DNA from: Weizmannia acidilactici | GTDB lineage: Bacteria; Bacillota; Bacilli; Bacillales; Bacillaceae_C | DNA length: 64,000 bases | Direction of reading: 5' to 3' | NCBI RefSeq assembly: GCF_008974225.1 | Contig: NZ_BKZR01000006.1 | Coordinates: 40,772 to 104,771 of the forward strand | In this document: in pieces, positions 7,036 through 14,514 of the stretch | Layout of the letters: each line of letters begins with the position of its first letter | How positions within the stretch are numbered: position 1 is the stretch's first letter | Program-made: the position numbers and the translations under genes | Notes under the pieces: generated by a model | The model's input: only the letters and a program-made list of their open reading frames with translations | What the model was told of the DNA's origin: nothing | Databases searched by the model: none

Positions 7036-7773
7036 ATGAAGATTGATATTATCGGTGATATTCACGGATGCATGCCGGAGTTTAAGGAACTGACGGAAAA
7101 ATTAGGGTACAGCTGGAAAAACGGCATTCCTGTCCATCCAGATGGGCGGATCGTCGGGTTTGTCGGTGATTTAACCGACCGCGGCCCGGCATCTTTGAAA
7201 GTGGCTGACACTGTATGGCGGCTGTGGAAAAAAAGGCTCGGCATTTACGTTCCCGGCAACCACTGCAATAAGCTTTACCGTTATTTTTTGGGCAGAAATG
7301 TCCAGCAGACGCACGGGCTTGAAACGACCGTCGCAGAGTATAACGCGCTCCCGGCCAAAGAACAGGCGCGGCACCGGAGGCAATTTATAGACCTATATGA
7401 AAAGTCCCCGCTTTACCGGGTTTTGGACGACAAAAACTTGATTATCGCCCATGCCGGCATCCGGCGCCGGGACATCGGCCGCATGAACAAAGCGGTTCAA
7501 ACTTTTGTCCTTTACGGCGACATTACCGGGGAAAAACATCCGGACGGGACACCGGTGCGCCGTGACTGGGCAAAAGAAGACAGGGGGAAAAGCTGGATTG
7601 TGTACGGCCACACACCTGTAAAAGAACCGCGGTTTATCGGCCATACCGTCAATATTGACACCGGCTGTGTATTCGGCGGAAAACTGACAGCACTGCGGTA
7701 CCCTGAAATGGAAACGGTATCCGTCCCCTCCTCCATGCCGTATGTGGAAGAAAAATTCAGGGCGTATGATTAA
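7036..7773 (+). CDS. prpE: Bis(5'-nucleosyl)-tetraphosphatase PrpE
   Basis: A 245-residue metallophosphatase of the PPP family with the ordered metal-binding motifs GDIHGC (residues 7-12), GDLTDRGP (about 44-51) and GNHC (about 75-78), plus IAHAGI and VYGHTP further on. PrpE of B. subtilis hydrolyses Ap4A asymmetrically and acts as a phosphatase in spore germination. AAGGAGAGAG precedes the ATG. It is read opposite to fabI and converges with the pseudouridine synthase gene. It is intact and of normal length. Confidence 0.92.
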   Translation: MKIDIIGDIHGCMPEFKELTEKLGYSWKNGIPVHPDGRIVGFVGDLTDRGPASLKVADTVWRLWKKRLGIYVPGNHCNKLYRYFLGRNVQQTHGLETTVAEYNALPAKEQARHRRQFIDLYEKSPLYRVLDDKNLIIAHAGIRRRDIGRMNKAVQTFVLYGDITGEKHPDGTPVRRDWAKEDRGKSWIVYGHTPVKEPRFIGHTVNIDTGCVFGGKLTALRYPEMETVSVPSSMPYVEEKFRAYD

Positions 7774-7853
7774 CCGGGCATGATTTTGAAAAACATGAAA
7801 CGGCCGGGAATACATCCGGACCATCGGGAATCTACCATTCTTTTCTTCCAGGT

Positions 7854-8732
7854 TTATAATATACCTAAAAATGGCGGCTCCAAATGAAAACTCATTTCCC
7901 GCCCTGAAACCGGGTGCTCGAACCGGAGCGCGCTGCAGTGAAGCGCCTGCCGGGGATATAGAGCTGTACTGCCGCCATACAGCTCATCACCCACAAGCGG
8001 ATGGCCGATATAGGATAAATGCACGCGGATTTGATGCGTCCGTCCGGTGTCAAGCCTTAGCTTCACATGTGCAAACGCCGGATACTGGCGGACTACCTCG
8101 AAATGGGTCCGGGCAAATTGGCCGTCCTCCCTCACTTCGCGTTCAATGATGCTTGTATCTTTCCTGCCGATCGGCGCTTCAACGGTGCCGCTTTTTTCCG
8201 TAAAAATGCCTTCCGCCAGTGCTTCGTATGTGCGGCGGATACGGCGGTTCTGTTGCATCAGGCTGAACAAATAATGCACATAGCGGTTTTTTGCAATGAG
8301 CACAAGCCCGGACGTATTCCGGTCCAGCCGCGTTACAATGTGGATGGCGGATTCGATCCCGTTTTCCCGGTAATACCCCATCACGGCATTCGCAAGGCTT
8401 CCGGACGGATGCTCACGCGACGGGATTGTATTCATGGATGCCGGTTTGTTGGCGACAAGCACACTCTCATCTTCGTACACGCGCTCAAATGGGATGTTTT
8501 CCGGCTGGAGCGAACGGCTCGGGGTTTCTTTCGGAAAAATAACAGACACCTCATCGCCTGTCCGCAGCACGTAACGGACCGTTTTTTCCCGTCCGTTCAC
8601 CAAAATCGTGCCGCCGCGGAATTTTATATCCGCAAGCGCCCTCTTTGAGATATGGTGCATTTTCAAAAACTGTTTTAATTCCTGGCACGCCTCATGTTCT
8701 GCAATTTGCCACGTCAAACTCAATCGGGACAT
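7854..8732 (-). CDS. yjbO: RluA/RluD-family pseudouridine synthase
   Basis: A 292-residue enzyme. An N-terminal S4-like RNA-binding part (SKRALADIKFRGGTILVNGR) precedes the catalytic domain with the invariant Asp in VTRLDRNTSGL and the later RTHQIRVHL motif. It isomerises uridine to pseudouridine in RNA, probably 23S rRNA; the exact site is unknown. ATG 8732 is chosen because GGTG is 5 bases away and the upstream extension lies inside nadK. The NAD kinase stop is 9 bases upstream, so the two form an operon with the alarmone synthetase. Confidence 0.92.
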   Translation of the reverse strand: MSRLSLTWQIAEHEACQELKQFLKMHHISKRALADIKFRGGTILVNGREKTVRYVLRTGDEVSVIFPKETPSRSLQPENIPFERVYEDESVLVANKPASMNTIPSREHPSGSLANAVMGYYRENGIESAIHIVTRLDRNTSGLVLIAKNRYVHYLFSLMQQNRRIRRTYEALAEGIFTEKSGTVEAPIGRKDTSIIEREVREDGQFARTHFEVVRQYPAFAHVKLRLDTGRTHQIRVHLSYIGHPLVGDELYGGSTALYPRQALHCSALRFEHPVSGREMSFHLEPPFLGIL

Positions 8733-8740
8733 CTTTTCAC

Positions 8741-9535
8741 CTAATCTGATATAAAAGAATCGTGCACCCTTTTCCAAAAAGGAAGCGGCCTAAAGCGGGC
8801 AAAGCGGATTTTTTCCTTTGCCACACGGTATTGGATTGCCCGCACTTCTTTATGGAGCAGCGTCAAATGGTCGATCGTCACAAGAAAATCTTTCTGCCGA
8901 ACCGGTTTTAACACACATGTATGATGGGCCGGCAAAATGAGCGGGGAACCGATCGTCCGGAACACTTTATTGTTGATTGAAGCCATTTCCGTTAATTGGA
9001 TGGACTGCAGAGACGGATGGACAATTGCTCCGCCAAGCGCCTTGTTGTAAGCTGTACTCCCGGACGGCGTGGCGAGGCACAGGCCGTCGCCGCGGAAACG
9101 TTCAAAATGCTGCCCGTTGATTTCAACGTCAATCACAAAAGTACCGTCCACGCATTTCACCGTCGATTCGTTTAAAGCGAGATACCTCGTCTCCAGACCG
9201 CCGTGCTCATATGAGATTTTTGCTTCAAGAAGGGGGTATTCAACCGTGTTATACGTTTTATGCGCGATCGCGTCCACCAGCTCCTCAATTTCATCCGGCA
9301 CCCAGTCGGCATAAAAGCCGAGGTGGCCGGTGTGCACCCCGACAAAAGCGGTCCGGTCGAGCCGCGAACTGTACCTGTGAAAAGCATACAAAAGCGTACC
9401 GTCCCCGCCGACCGAAACGACGATATCCGGCTGTGCCTCATTATACACAAGCCCGGAATCCTGCAAGTATGTTCGAATTTGTTGCATCCAAATATTGGAT
9501 TCCGTATCCCCTTTTGAAGTGATTGCAAATTTCAT
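8741..9535 (-). CDS. ppnK: NAD kinase
   Basis: A 264-residue NAD kinase with the glycine-rich motif SVGGDGTLLYAFH and the diagnostic TPSGSTAYNKALGGAIVHP. It phosphorylates NAD to NADP at the 2' hydroxyl and sets the NADPH pool used by fatty-acid synthesis and redox defence. ATG 9535 is used; GGGGGAAG lies upstream at a rather long distance. It sits between the pseudouridine synthase and the small alarmone synthetase, the same order as in B. subtilis (yjbM-yjbN-yjbO). Confidence 0.95.
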   Translation of the reverse strand: MKFAITSKGDTESNIWMQQIRTYLQDSGLVYNEAQPDIVVSVGGDGTLLYAFHRYSSRLDRTAFVGVHTGHLGFYADWVPDEIEELVDAIAHKTYNTVEYPLLEAKISYEHGGLETRYLALNESTVKCVDGTFVIDVEINGQHFERFRGDGLCLATPSGSTAYNKALGGAIVHPSLQSIQLTEMASINNKVFRTIGSPLILPAHHTCVLKPVRQKDFLVTIDHLTLLHKEVRAIQYRVAKEKIRFARFRPLPFWKRVHDSFISD

Positions 9536-9588
9536 TTCGTTCAACTTCCCCCCATCCTCCAAGTTACTTCTGCAACAGTATAGCAGTT

Positions 9589-10233
9589 TTATTGCGACTT
9601 TTGGTCAGCTTGTTCTTTGTTTTTCGTAAAATACATTTGCGCTTCCTGGATTTCTTCTCGAATTTCCGACATTTCTTCATCAAGGCGGAAAGCGGCTTCG
9701 GCGGCCCGTTTCAGCCGCATGTTGATCTCTTCCGGAAACCTGCCCTTATATTTGTAATTTAAAGAATGCTCGATCGTTGCCCAAAAATTCATTGCCAATG
9801 TACGGATTTGGATTTCCGCCAGAATTTTCTTTTCCCCGCGGATCGTCTGCACCGGGTATTCTATGATGACATGGTACGAACGATAGCCGCTCGGTTTTTT
9901 ATTGGAAATGTAGTCTTTTTCTTCGACGATCCGGAAATCGTTCCGCCGCCGCAGCAGTCCGACGACAATTTTAATATCATCGACAAATTGGCACATCATC
10001 CTGAGCCCGGCAATATCCTGCATTTCTTCCTCAAGCCGGTCAAGCGGGATGCCTTTCATGGCCGCTTTTTCGATAATGCTTGCGACCGGCTTCACACGCC
10101 CTGTGACAAATTCGATTGGGGAATGGGTGTGCTCTTTTTCGAATTGGGCGCGCATGCCTTTTAACTTCACTTTCAATTCATCAACAGCCTGTTTATACGG
10201 GGTTAAAAATTCATCCCAGTCTGCCATTGCCAT
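9589..10233 (-). CDS. yjbM: GTP pyrophosphokinase, small alarmone synthetase (SasB/RelQ type)
   Basis: A 214-residue single-domain (p)ppGpp synthetase. Motifs in order: GRVKPVASIIEK, QDIAGLRMMCQFVDDI, the synthetase stretch KKPSGYRSYHVIIEYP and AEIQIRTLAMNFWATIEHSL. There is no hydrolase or TGS domain, so it is a stress-induced synthetase rather than the bifunctional Rel. The start is ATG 10233, with GAGGTG 8 bases upstream; longer starts overlap the yjbL gene. It lies 23 bases after yjbL and just before ppnK. Confidence 0.93.
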   Translation of the reverse strand: MAMADWDEFLTPYKQAVDELKVKLKGMRAQFEKEHTHSPIEFVTGRVKPVASIIEKAAMKGIPLDRLEEEMQDIAGLRMMCQFVDDIKIVVGLLRRRNDFRIVEEKDYISNKKPSGYRSYHVIIEYPVQTIRGEKKILAEIQIRTLAMNFWATIEHSLNYKYKGRFPEEINMRLKRAAEAAFRLDEEMSEIREEIQEAQMYFTKNKEQADQKSQ

Positions 10234-10255
10234 ATCCCCTTCACCTCTTTGGATC

Positions 10256-10639
10256 TCATTCCACGCTGAAAATGGCCTCCACATTTTCCAGCATCTTATT
10301 GCCGTAATTGCTATTGCCCCGGATGTTTTCCAGCAAATACCGGAATTCATCTTCCAGCTGTACAAGTTCCAATTTTGCATCTTTTGAAACAGCAACAACC
10401 CTTTTATGTTCTAATACAGCTGACCGGAGCCCATGCCAAACAGGAACGGGCAAAAATAAATATGTATAATCATCTTCTCCATCAACTTCAGCCAAATAGA
10501 TGAATGCACAGGCATCCGAGTCGACAATCATCTGCCCGCATGGCCTAAGATGCTCCAGTGAAACGGACGGATCACTGCAATGCAGCACAAGTGTATCCCC
10601 TTCCCATTCAGGTCGTCCTAGTTCAATGATTTTGCGCAA
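10256..10639 (-). CDS. yjbL: UPF0738 family protein
   Basis: About 127 residues of unknown function. The conserved points are PCGQMIVDSDACAFIYLAE, YLFLPVPVWHGLR and the C-terminal YLLENIRGNSNYGNKMLE. Start: TTG 10639 lies 6 bases after GGAGG, while GTG 10642 is only 3 bases after it; both remain possible. A longer in-frame extension to 10738 has no ribosome-binding site. It precedes the alarmone synthetase in the same direction and may be cotranscribed with it. Confidence 0.8.
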   Translation of the reverse strand: MRKIIELGRPEWEGDTLVLHCSDPSVSLEHLRPCGQMIVDSDACAFIYLAEVDGEDDYTYLFLPVPVWHGLRSAVLEHKRVVAVSKDAKLELVQLEDEFRYLLENIRGNSNYGNKMLENVEAIFSVE

Positions 10640-10804
10640 CACTCTCTCCTCCTGTACTTTACCCTCCTTAGGCTGCCGGAAAAACCGGGCAGCAGCCGGA
10701 ATCAATATGCAGCCACCTTTTATTTTACCATAACTCATCCGGGATAGACACTTTCACACCGATGATCCCTTTAGTATAATGAAGTTTGGACGGGAGGCCA
10801 GGAA

Positions 10805-11386
10805 ATGGGCAAAGAAATTGAAATTGAACTGAAAAATTTAGTTTCCAAAAAAGATTTTTACCACATTGCCGGAGCATTTGGCATGCAGGAGGAAGATTTT
10901 ACTTTGCAGGAAAATTTTTATTTTGATACCCCTGATTTTGCTTTAAGAAGCTTAAAATCTGCGCTGCGGGTGCGGAAGAAGGCGGGCGGCTTCCAACTTA
11001 CGCTAAAAACGCCGGAACATGTCGGGCTTTTGGAAACAAACCAATTGATCGGGGAAGAAGATTTTCAGCACATGATCACGGGCAGCACATTTCCGGAAGG
11101 TGAAGTATACGAAAAATTGGCGGTGCTCGGAGTGCCGGCCGAAAATCTGGAATATTTCGGCACGCTTGCCACAAAGCGCGCCGAAACGGGATTTAAAGGC
11201 GGCATCCTCGTGTTCGACCATAATTTCTATTTGAACAAAGAAGATTTTGAGTTAGAATATGAAGTAAGTTCACTGGAAACAGGCACAAAACATTTTATAA
11301 CATTGCTGGATCAGTACGGCATCCCGTACCATCCGGCAAAAAGTAAAGTTCTCCGTTTTTATGAAACAAAATTAAAGGAGCAGTAA
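10805..11386 (+). CDS. yjbK: CYTH domain protein
   Basis: A 193-residue protein opening with the CYTH signature E-x-E-x-K (EIEIELKN), then charged beta strands typical of a triphosphate tunnel (ALRVRKKAGGFQLTLKTPE and FDHNFYLNKEDFELEYEV). CYTH enzymes bind triphosphates with divalent metals; the family includes inorganic triphosphatases and class IV adenylyl cyclases. The exact substrate is unknown here. It is read divergently from yjbL, and cwlQ starts 3 bases after its stop, so the two are probably one transcript. Confidence 0.9.
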   Translation: MGKEIEIELKNLVSKKDFYHIAGAFGMQEEDFTLQENFYFDTPDFALRSLKSALRVRKKAGGFQLTLKTPEHVGLLETNQLIGEEDFQHMITGSTFPEGEVYEKLAVLGVPAENLEYFGTLATKRAETGFKGGILVFDHNFYLNKEDFELEYEVSSLETGTKHFITLLDQYGIPYHPAKSKVLRFYETKLKEQ

Positions 11387-11389
11387 GTC

Positions 11390-12220
11390 ATGACGACCAT
11401 CAGCCAGTTAGCATCATTCATGGAAATGCAAGCGTTGCAGTCGCTTTCTTTAGGCAACACTTCTTCCATTGGAACGGGAAGCACCTCCTCCCTCTTTCAG
11501 GAAATGCTGTCGCTTTTGATTGAGGAAACTTTGGAAAACGAATCAGGAAGCAGCCAGGGGGATTCTTCGTCCGGAAATGCAAGTTCCGGGACGGACTCTT
11601 CGGCCGCAGCTCTATATGCTTTAATGGGGTTGAATGCTTTGAGCAGCCCGCTGCTTCCGTATTCAGCCGGGGATATGGGTTCCGGTTCAGATTCATCCGC
11701 TACAGCTTTATACGCTTTAGCCGGAAGTCCGCTACTTTCAAATTTGGCCGGATATACAACTGCGGCGGATTCTTCAGATCAATCCGGCATCAGTTCAAAG
11801 GATGCTTCCAATACAAACACGGATGCAACAGATGGCGGCAGCATTCCAAAAGATCTCAGCTCGATTATTTCGCGGGCATCCGAAAAATACGGCGTGCCGG
11901 AAAATCTTATCAAAGCGGTGATCCAACAAGAATCCGATTTTAAAACGGATGCTGTCAGTTCGGCAGGCGCAGCCGGCCTAATGCAGCTCATGCCCGGTAC
12001 TGCCGCCAGCCTTGGCGTTACAGATGTAATGGATCCCGGACAAAATGTGGATGCCGGCACAAAGTATCTAAAGACCCTATTAGACAAATACAATGACAAT
12101 GTACAACTGGCCCTCGCCGCCTATAATGCGGGACCGGCAAACGTCGACCGGTATGGGGGTATCCCGCCATTTAAAGAAACACAAAATTACGTTGCTTCAA
12201 TCATGGACAATTTAACATAA
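11390..12220 (+). CDS. cwlQ: Lytic transglycosylase / muramidase, SLT domain
   Basis: A 276-residue protein. Residues 1-150 are a low-complexity Ser/Gly/Asp-rich region without an obvious signal peptide. Residues about 158-276 form the SLT domain with catalytic Glu in IQQESDFKTDAVS, then GAAGLMQLMPGTAASLG and LALAAYNAGPANVDRYGG. The B. subtilis counterpart CwlQ (YjbJ) cleaves peptidoglycan both as muramidase and as lytic transglycosylase. AAGGAG is 9 bases from the ATG. The Ser-rich head is longer than in B. subtilis. A terminator follows. Confidence 0.88.
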   Translation: MTTISQLASFMEMQALQSLSLGNTSSIGTGSTSSLFQEMLSLLIEETLENESGSSQGDSSSGNASSGTDSSAAALYALMGLNALSSPLLPYSAGDMGSGSDSSATALYALAGSPLLSNLAGYTTAADSSDQSGISSKDASNTNTDATDGGSIPKDLSSIISRASEKYGVPENLIKAVIQQESDFKTDAVSSAGAAGLMQLMPGTAASLGVTDVMDPGQNVDAGTKYLKTLLDKYNDNVQLALAAYNAGPANVDRYGGIPPFKETQNYVASIMDNLT

Positions 12221-12230
12221 CCTGACCGAA

Positions 12231-12255
12231 AAAACGCCGCCTGTGCGGCATTTTT
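12231..12255 (+). terminator. Terminator after cwlQ
   Basis: GCCGC and GCGGC form a short stem with loop CTGT, preceded by an A run and followed by ATTTTT. The 250 bases from here to yjbI hold no supported gene. Confidence 0.6.
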
Positions 12256-12509
12256 CATGAAATAACGGTTATTCCACGCACCAGTAAGCTGGGGGCGGGC
12301 TGTCTATATCAGGAAAAACCGGGAAAAGCGGGCCGGTATCGCCTGAGGTAATTGATGTAAAAAAGCGGATTGTTTGAGTTAGTCCCGTCCCCTTTGATAA
12401 AATAAACGTACAAATGGAAGAACATTCGACAAAAATTTTGAAATAAAATCCTGTCCTGCGTATTAAGCATATAAGCAAGATGAAAACAAGAAAAAGGAGC
12501 AGTTATTCT

Positions 12510-12911
12510 ATGATGGGAAAGAAAACTGTGCCGTATGATGTCATCGGGGGAGAAAAACTCGGCCAACTTGTCGATGCATTTTACAAGCGGGTAGCAAAAC
12601 ATCCGGATTTAATTCAGATTTTTCCTGAAGATTTAACGGAAGTTGCCAGGAAACAAAAACAGTTTCTGACACAGTTTTTAGGTGGGCCGCCCCTCTATAC
12701 CGAAGAACACGGCCACCCGATGCTGCGGGCGCGGCACTTGCCGCACGAAATTACGCCGAAGCGTGCAAAAGCATGGCTGTCCTGCATGAGCGGCGCAATG
12801 GATGAAGTGGGTTTGGAAGGAGAAGTCCGCGATTTCTTTTTTTCAAGGCTTGTATTGACCGCACAGCATATGGTGAATACTCCGGATCAAGTACCGGGTG
12901 ACGGAAATTGA
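12510..12911 (+). CDS. yjbI: Group II truncated haemoglobin
   Basis: A 133-residue globin. Visible landmarks are GGEKLGQLVDAFYKRVAKHP, a Phe/Leu-rich E helix FLTQFLGGPPLYTEEHGHP, the proximal-His region RARHLPHEITPKRAKAWLSC and a C-terminal helix. It resembles YjbI of B. subtilis, a haem protein with reported peroxidase-like activity. ATG 12510 (or the next ATG, 12513) follows AAGGAG by about 10 bases. Its stop overlaps the start of spxH by 4 bases, so the two are translationally coupled. Confidence 0.92.
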   Translation: MMGKKTVPYDVIGGEKLGQLVDAFYKRVAKHPDLIQIFPEDLTEVARKQKQFLTQFLGGPPLYTEEHGHPMLRARHLPHEITPKRAKAWLSCMSGAMDEVGLEGEVRDFFFSRLVLTAQHMVNTPDQVPGDGN

Positions 12912-13762
12912 AAAACATGCTTGATTTTATGAAACATACCGGCTGTTTGCCAAAACCACTGGAAATTTATGTATTTGTTGATCCGCTTTGCCCGGAATGC
13001 TGGGCGCTTGAGCCGATTTTAAAAAAACTGCGACTGGAATATGGCATCTATTTCCGGTTCAGGCACGTGCTGATCGGTAAGCTGGCTAATTTAAATGACA
13101 ATCCGAAAAAGCATGAAGCAATGGTGGATTATTGGGAAAAAACGGCCAGCCGGACAGGAATGTCCTGTGATGGAAGTTTGTGGATCGAGAATCCGATTAC
13201 TTCGCCATATATTGTTTCAATCGCCATTAAGGCAGCCGAACTCCAGGGGAAGAAACAGGGATTACGGTTTTTGCGGAAAGTGCAGGAACTCGTTTTCCTT
13301 GAAAAGCAAAATATATCGGATATTGATATTTTATTGGAATGTGCGAAAGAAGCCTCATTGGATGTGGATGAATTTTTGCACGATATCCATTCCGAAAGCG
13401 CGGCAAAGGCATTTCAGTGCGATTTAAAAATTACTTCGGAAATGGAAGTGACCGAAAGCCCGTCTCTCGTTTTCTTTAATGAGAATATTGAAGATGAAGG
13501 ATTAAAAATTTCCGGCCTTTATTCCTATGATGTTTATGTCCAGGTCCTTCAGGAAATGCTGGGCAAACGCCCTGCCCCGATGCCGCTGCCACCATTGGAA
13601 GATTTTTTGAAGTTTTTTGGGATCGTGGCATCAAAAGAAATTTCGGTCGTTTATGATATGCCTATCCATGAGGCGGAAAAAGAACTGAAGAAACTCGTTT
13701 TACAGCAAAAAGTACAAAAAATAAACGGCAAGCACGGCTCGTTTTGGAAATATATCAGCTAA
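12908..13762 (+). CDS. spxH: ClpXP adaptor protein SpxH
   Basis: A 284-residue DsbA-like thioredoxin-fold protein. The Cys motif is FVDPLCPECWALEP (C-x-x-C near residue 30), followed by a long helical insert and a C-terminal PAPMPLPPLEDFLKF segment. SpxH (YjbH) delivers Spx to ClpXP for degradation and is inactivated by disulfide stress. The start is TTG 12908, overlapping the yjbI stop. The spxA gene itself lies 5 kb downstream in this window. A terminator follows the stop. Confidence 0.93.
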   Translation: MKNMLDFMKHTGCLPKPLEIYVFVDPLCPECWALEPILKKLRLEYGIYFRFRHVLIGKLANLNDNPKKHEAMVDYWEKTASRTGMSCDGSLWIENPITSPYIVSIAIKAAELQGKKQGLRFLRKVQELVFLEKQNISDIDILLECAKEASLDVDEFLHDIHSESAAKAFQCDLKITSEMEVTESPSLVFFNENIEDEGLKISGLYSYDVYVQVLQEMLGKRPAPMPLPPLEDFLKFFGIVASKEISVVYDMPIHEAEKELKKLVLQQKVQKINGKHGSFWKYIS

Positions 13763-13795
13763 CCCCCTCCCATTTATTCACAACGGGGGTTTTTT
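13761..13795 (+). terminator. Terminator of yjbI-spxH
   Basis: AACCCCC and GGGGGTT pair across a loop of about 18 bases, with TTTTT after the second arm. It overlaps the last base of the spxH stop region. Confidence 0.65.
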
Positions 13796-14273
13796 AATTG
13801 ATGAAGATTTTTAAGACAGGCTTTTATGTTGCATCGGCTGTATTTGGGGTGAAGGACATTCGGGAGCGGATTTCCTTGATTTTGTCCTTCATCCCGTCTC
13901 TAACGGACATTTCGGCATTGTTTTCCCGCTGAGATGGTTTTTAACGCAGGATCTTTGAAATGGACTTTGTGACCTCTTAAAAAAAGTTCCTTAACCGCTC
14001 TCCAAAAGTTATAATGAAAGAGGCCTTGCATTTGCAAGGCCTCTTTCAACACGAACAAAGGGGATGGGAGAAATTTTTCACGGTCAAACAAAGGGGTATG
14101 TTTGCTTGTGATCAACTTCACATCTATATAATATCATTGAACGATGTCGAATGCAAGTACTTGTTAAAGTGTTCACATATTCGTCATATTTTCGTTCATC
14201 ACGCCTTTGCTGCCATATTCTTTTGAGCATGAACATAAAATGGCAATGAAACACTTTGCAAAGGAGCCAACAA
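13796..14273. other. Gene-free region with repeat-like sequence
   Basis: About 480 bases between spxH and the yizD-like gene. A 43-codon open frame at 13801-13932 (plus) has no ribosome-binding site and no recognisable product. The stretch 13852-13918 contains GGTGAAGGACATTCGGG, then GTCCTTCATCCCG, then CGGACATTTCGG, i.e. short inverted and direct copies of one motif. A long hairpin lies at 14017-14046. This looks like extragenic repeat DNA rather than genes. Confidence 0.45.
14017..14046. repeat. Perfect 13-bp inverted repeat
   Basis: AAAGAGGCCTTGC, loop ATTT, GCAAGGCCTCTTT. It has no T-run longer than three, so it is a weak terminator at best. No gene ends nearby on either strand. Confidence 0.6.
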
Positions 14274-14474
14274 ATGAAGAAATTAAAACTGTCAACGCTG
14301 GCTGCCGGCTTCTCCATTTTATTTTGTCTGAATTTGTTCGGGTTGATGAAACTGCTGCCCCTTTTCATCACTTCCCCGCTTTTGTTTATGGCAATTTTCG
14401 TTTTGCTCTTGTATTTAAACCGCCGCAACACGTTTAAAGGCTTCCACCGGCCATCCGCCCGGCGTCGCATGTAA
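14274..14474 (+). CDS. Small membrane protein, positional match to YizD
   Basis: A 66-residue protein with two hydrophobic helices (LSTLAAGFSILFCLNLFGLM and ITSPLLFMAIFVLLLYL) and a basic tail ending RRNTFKGFHRPSARRRM. AAAGGAG is 7 bases before the ATG. A small gene (yizD) also lies between yjbG and yjbH in B. subtilis, so this is likely its counterpart, judged mainly by position. Function unknown. It converges with pepF. Confidence 0.65.
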   Translation: MKKLKLSTLAAGFSILFCLNLFGLMKLLPLFITSPLLFMAIFVLLLYLNRRNTFKGFHRPSARRRM

Positions 14475-14476
14475 AA

Positions 14477-14507
14477 GCGGCGGCGGAAGCCGGTCATCCG
14501 CCGCCGC
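14477..14507. terminator. GC-rich hairpin between yizD-like gene and pepF
   Basis: GCGGCGGCGGA and TCCGCCGCCGC form an 11-bp perfect stem between two convergent genes. There is no T-run, so its strength as a terminator is uncertain. Confidence 0.5.
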
Positions 14508-14514
14508 AATTCCA

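Noticed and set aside
13801..13932. 43-codon open frame on the plus strand after spxH
   Set aside because: It begins right after a terminator, has no ribosome-binding site, and overlaps repeat-like sequence.
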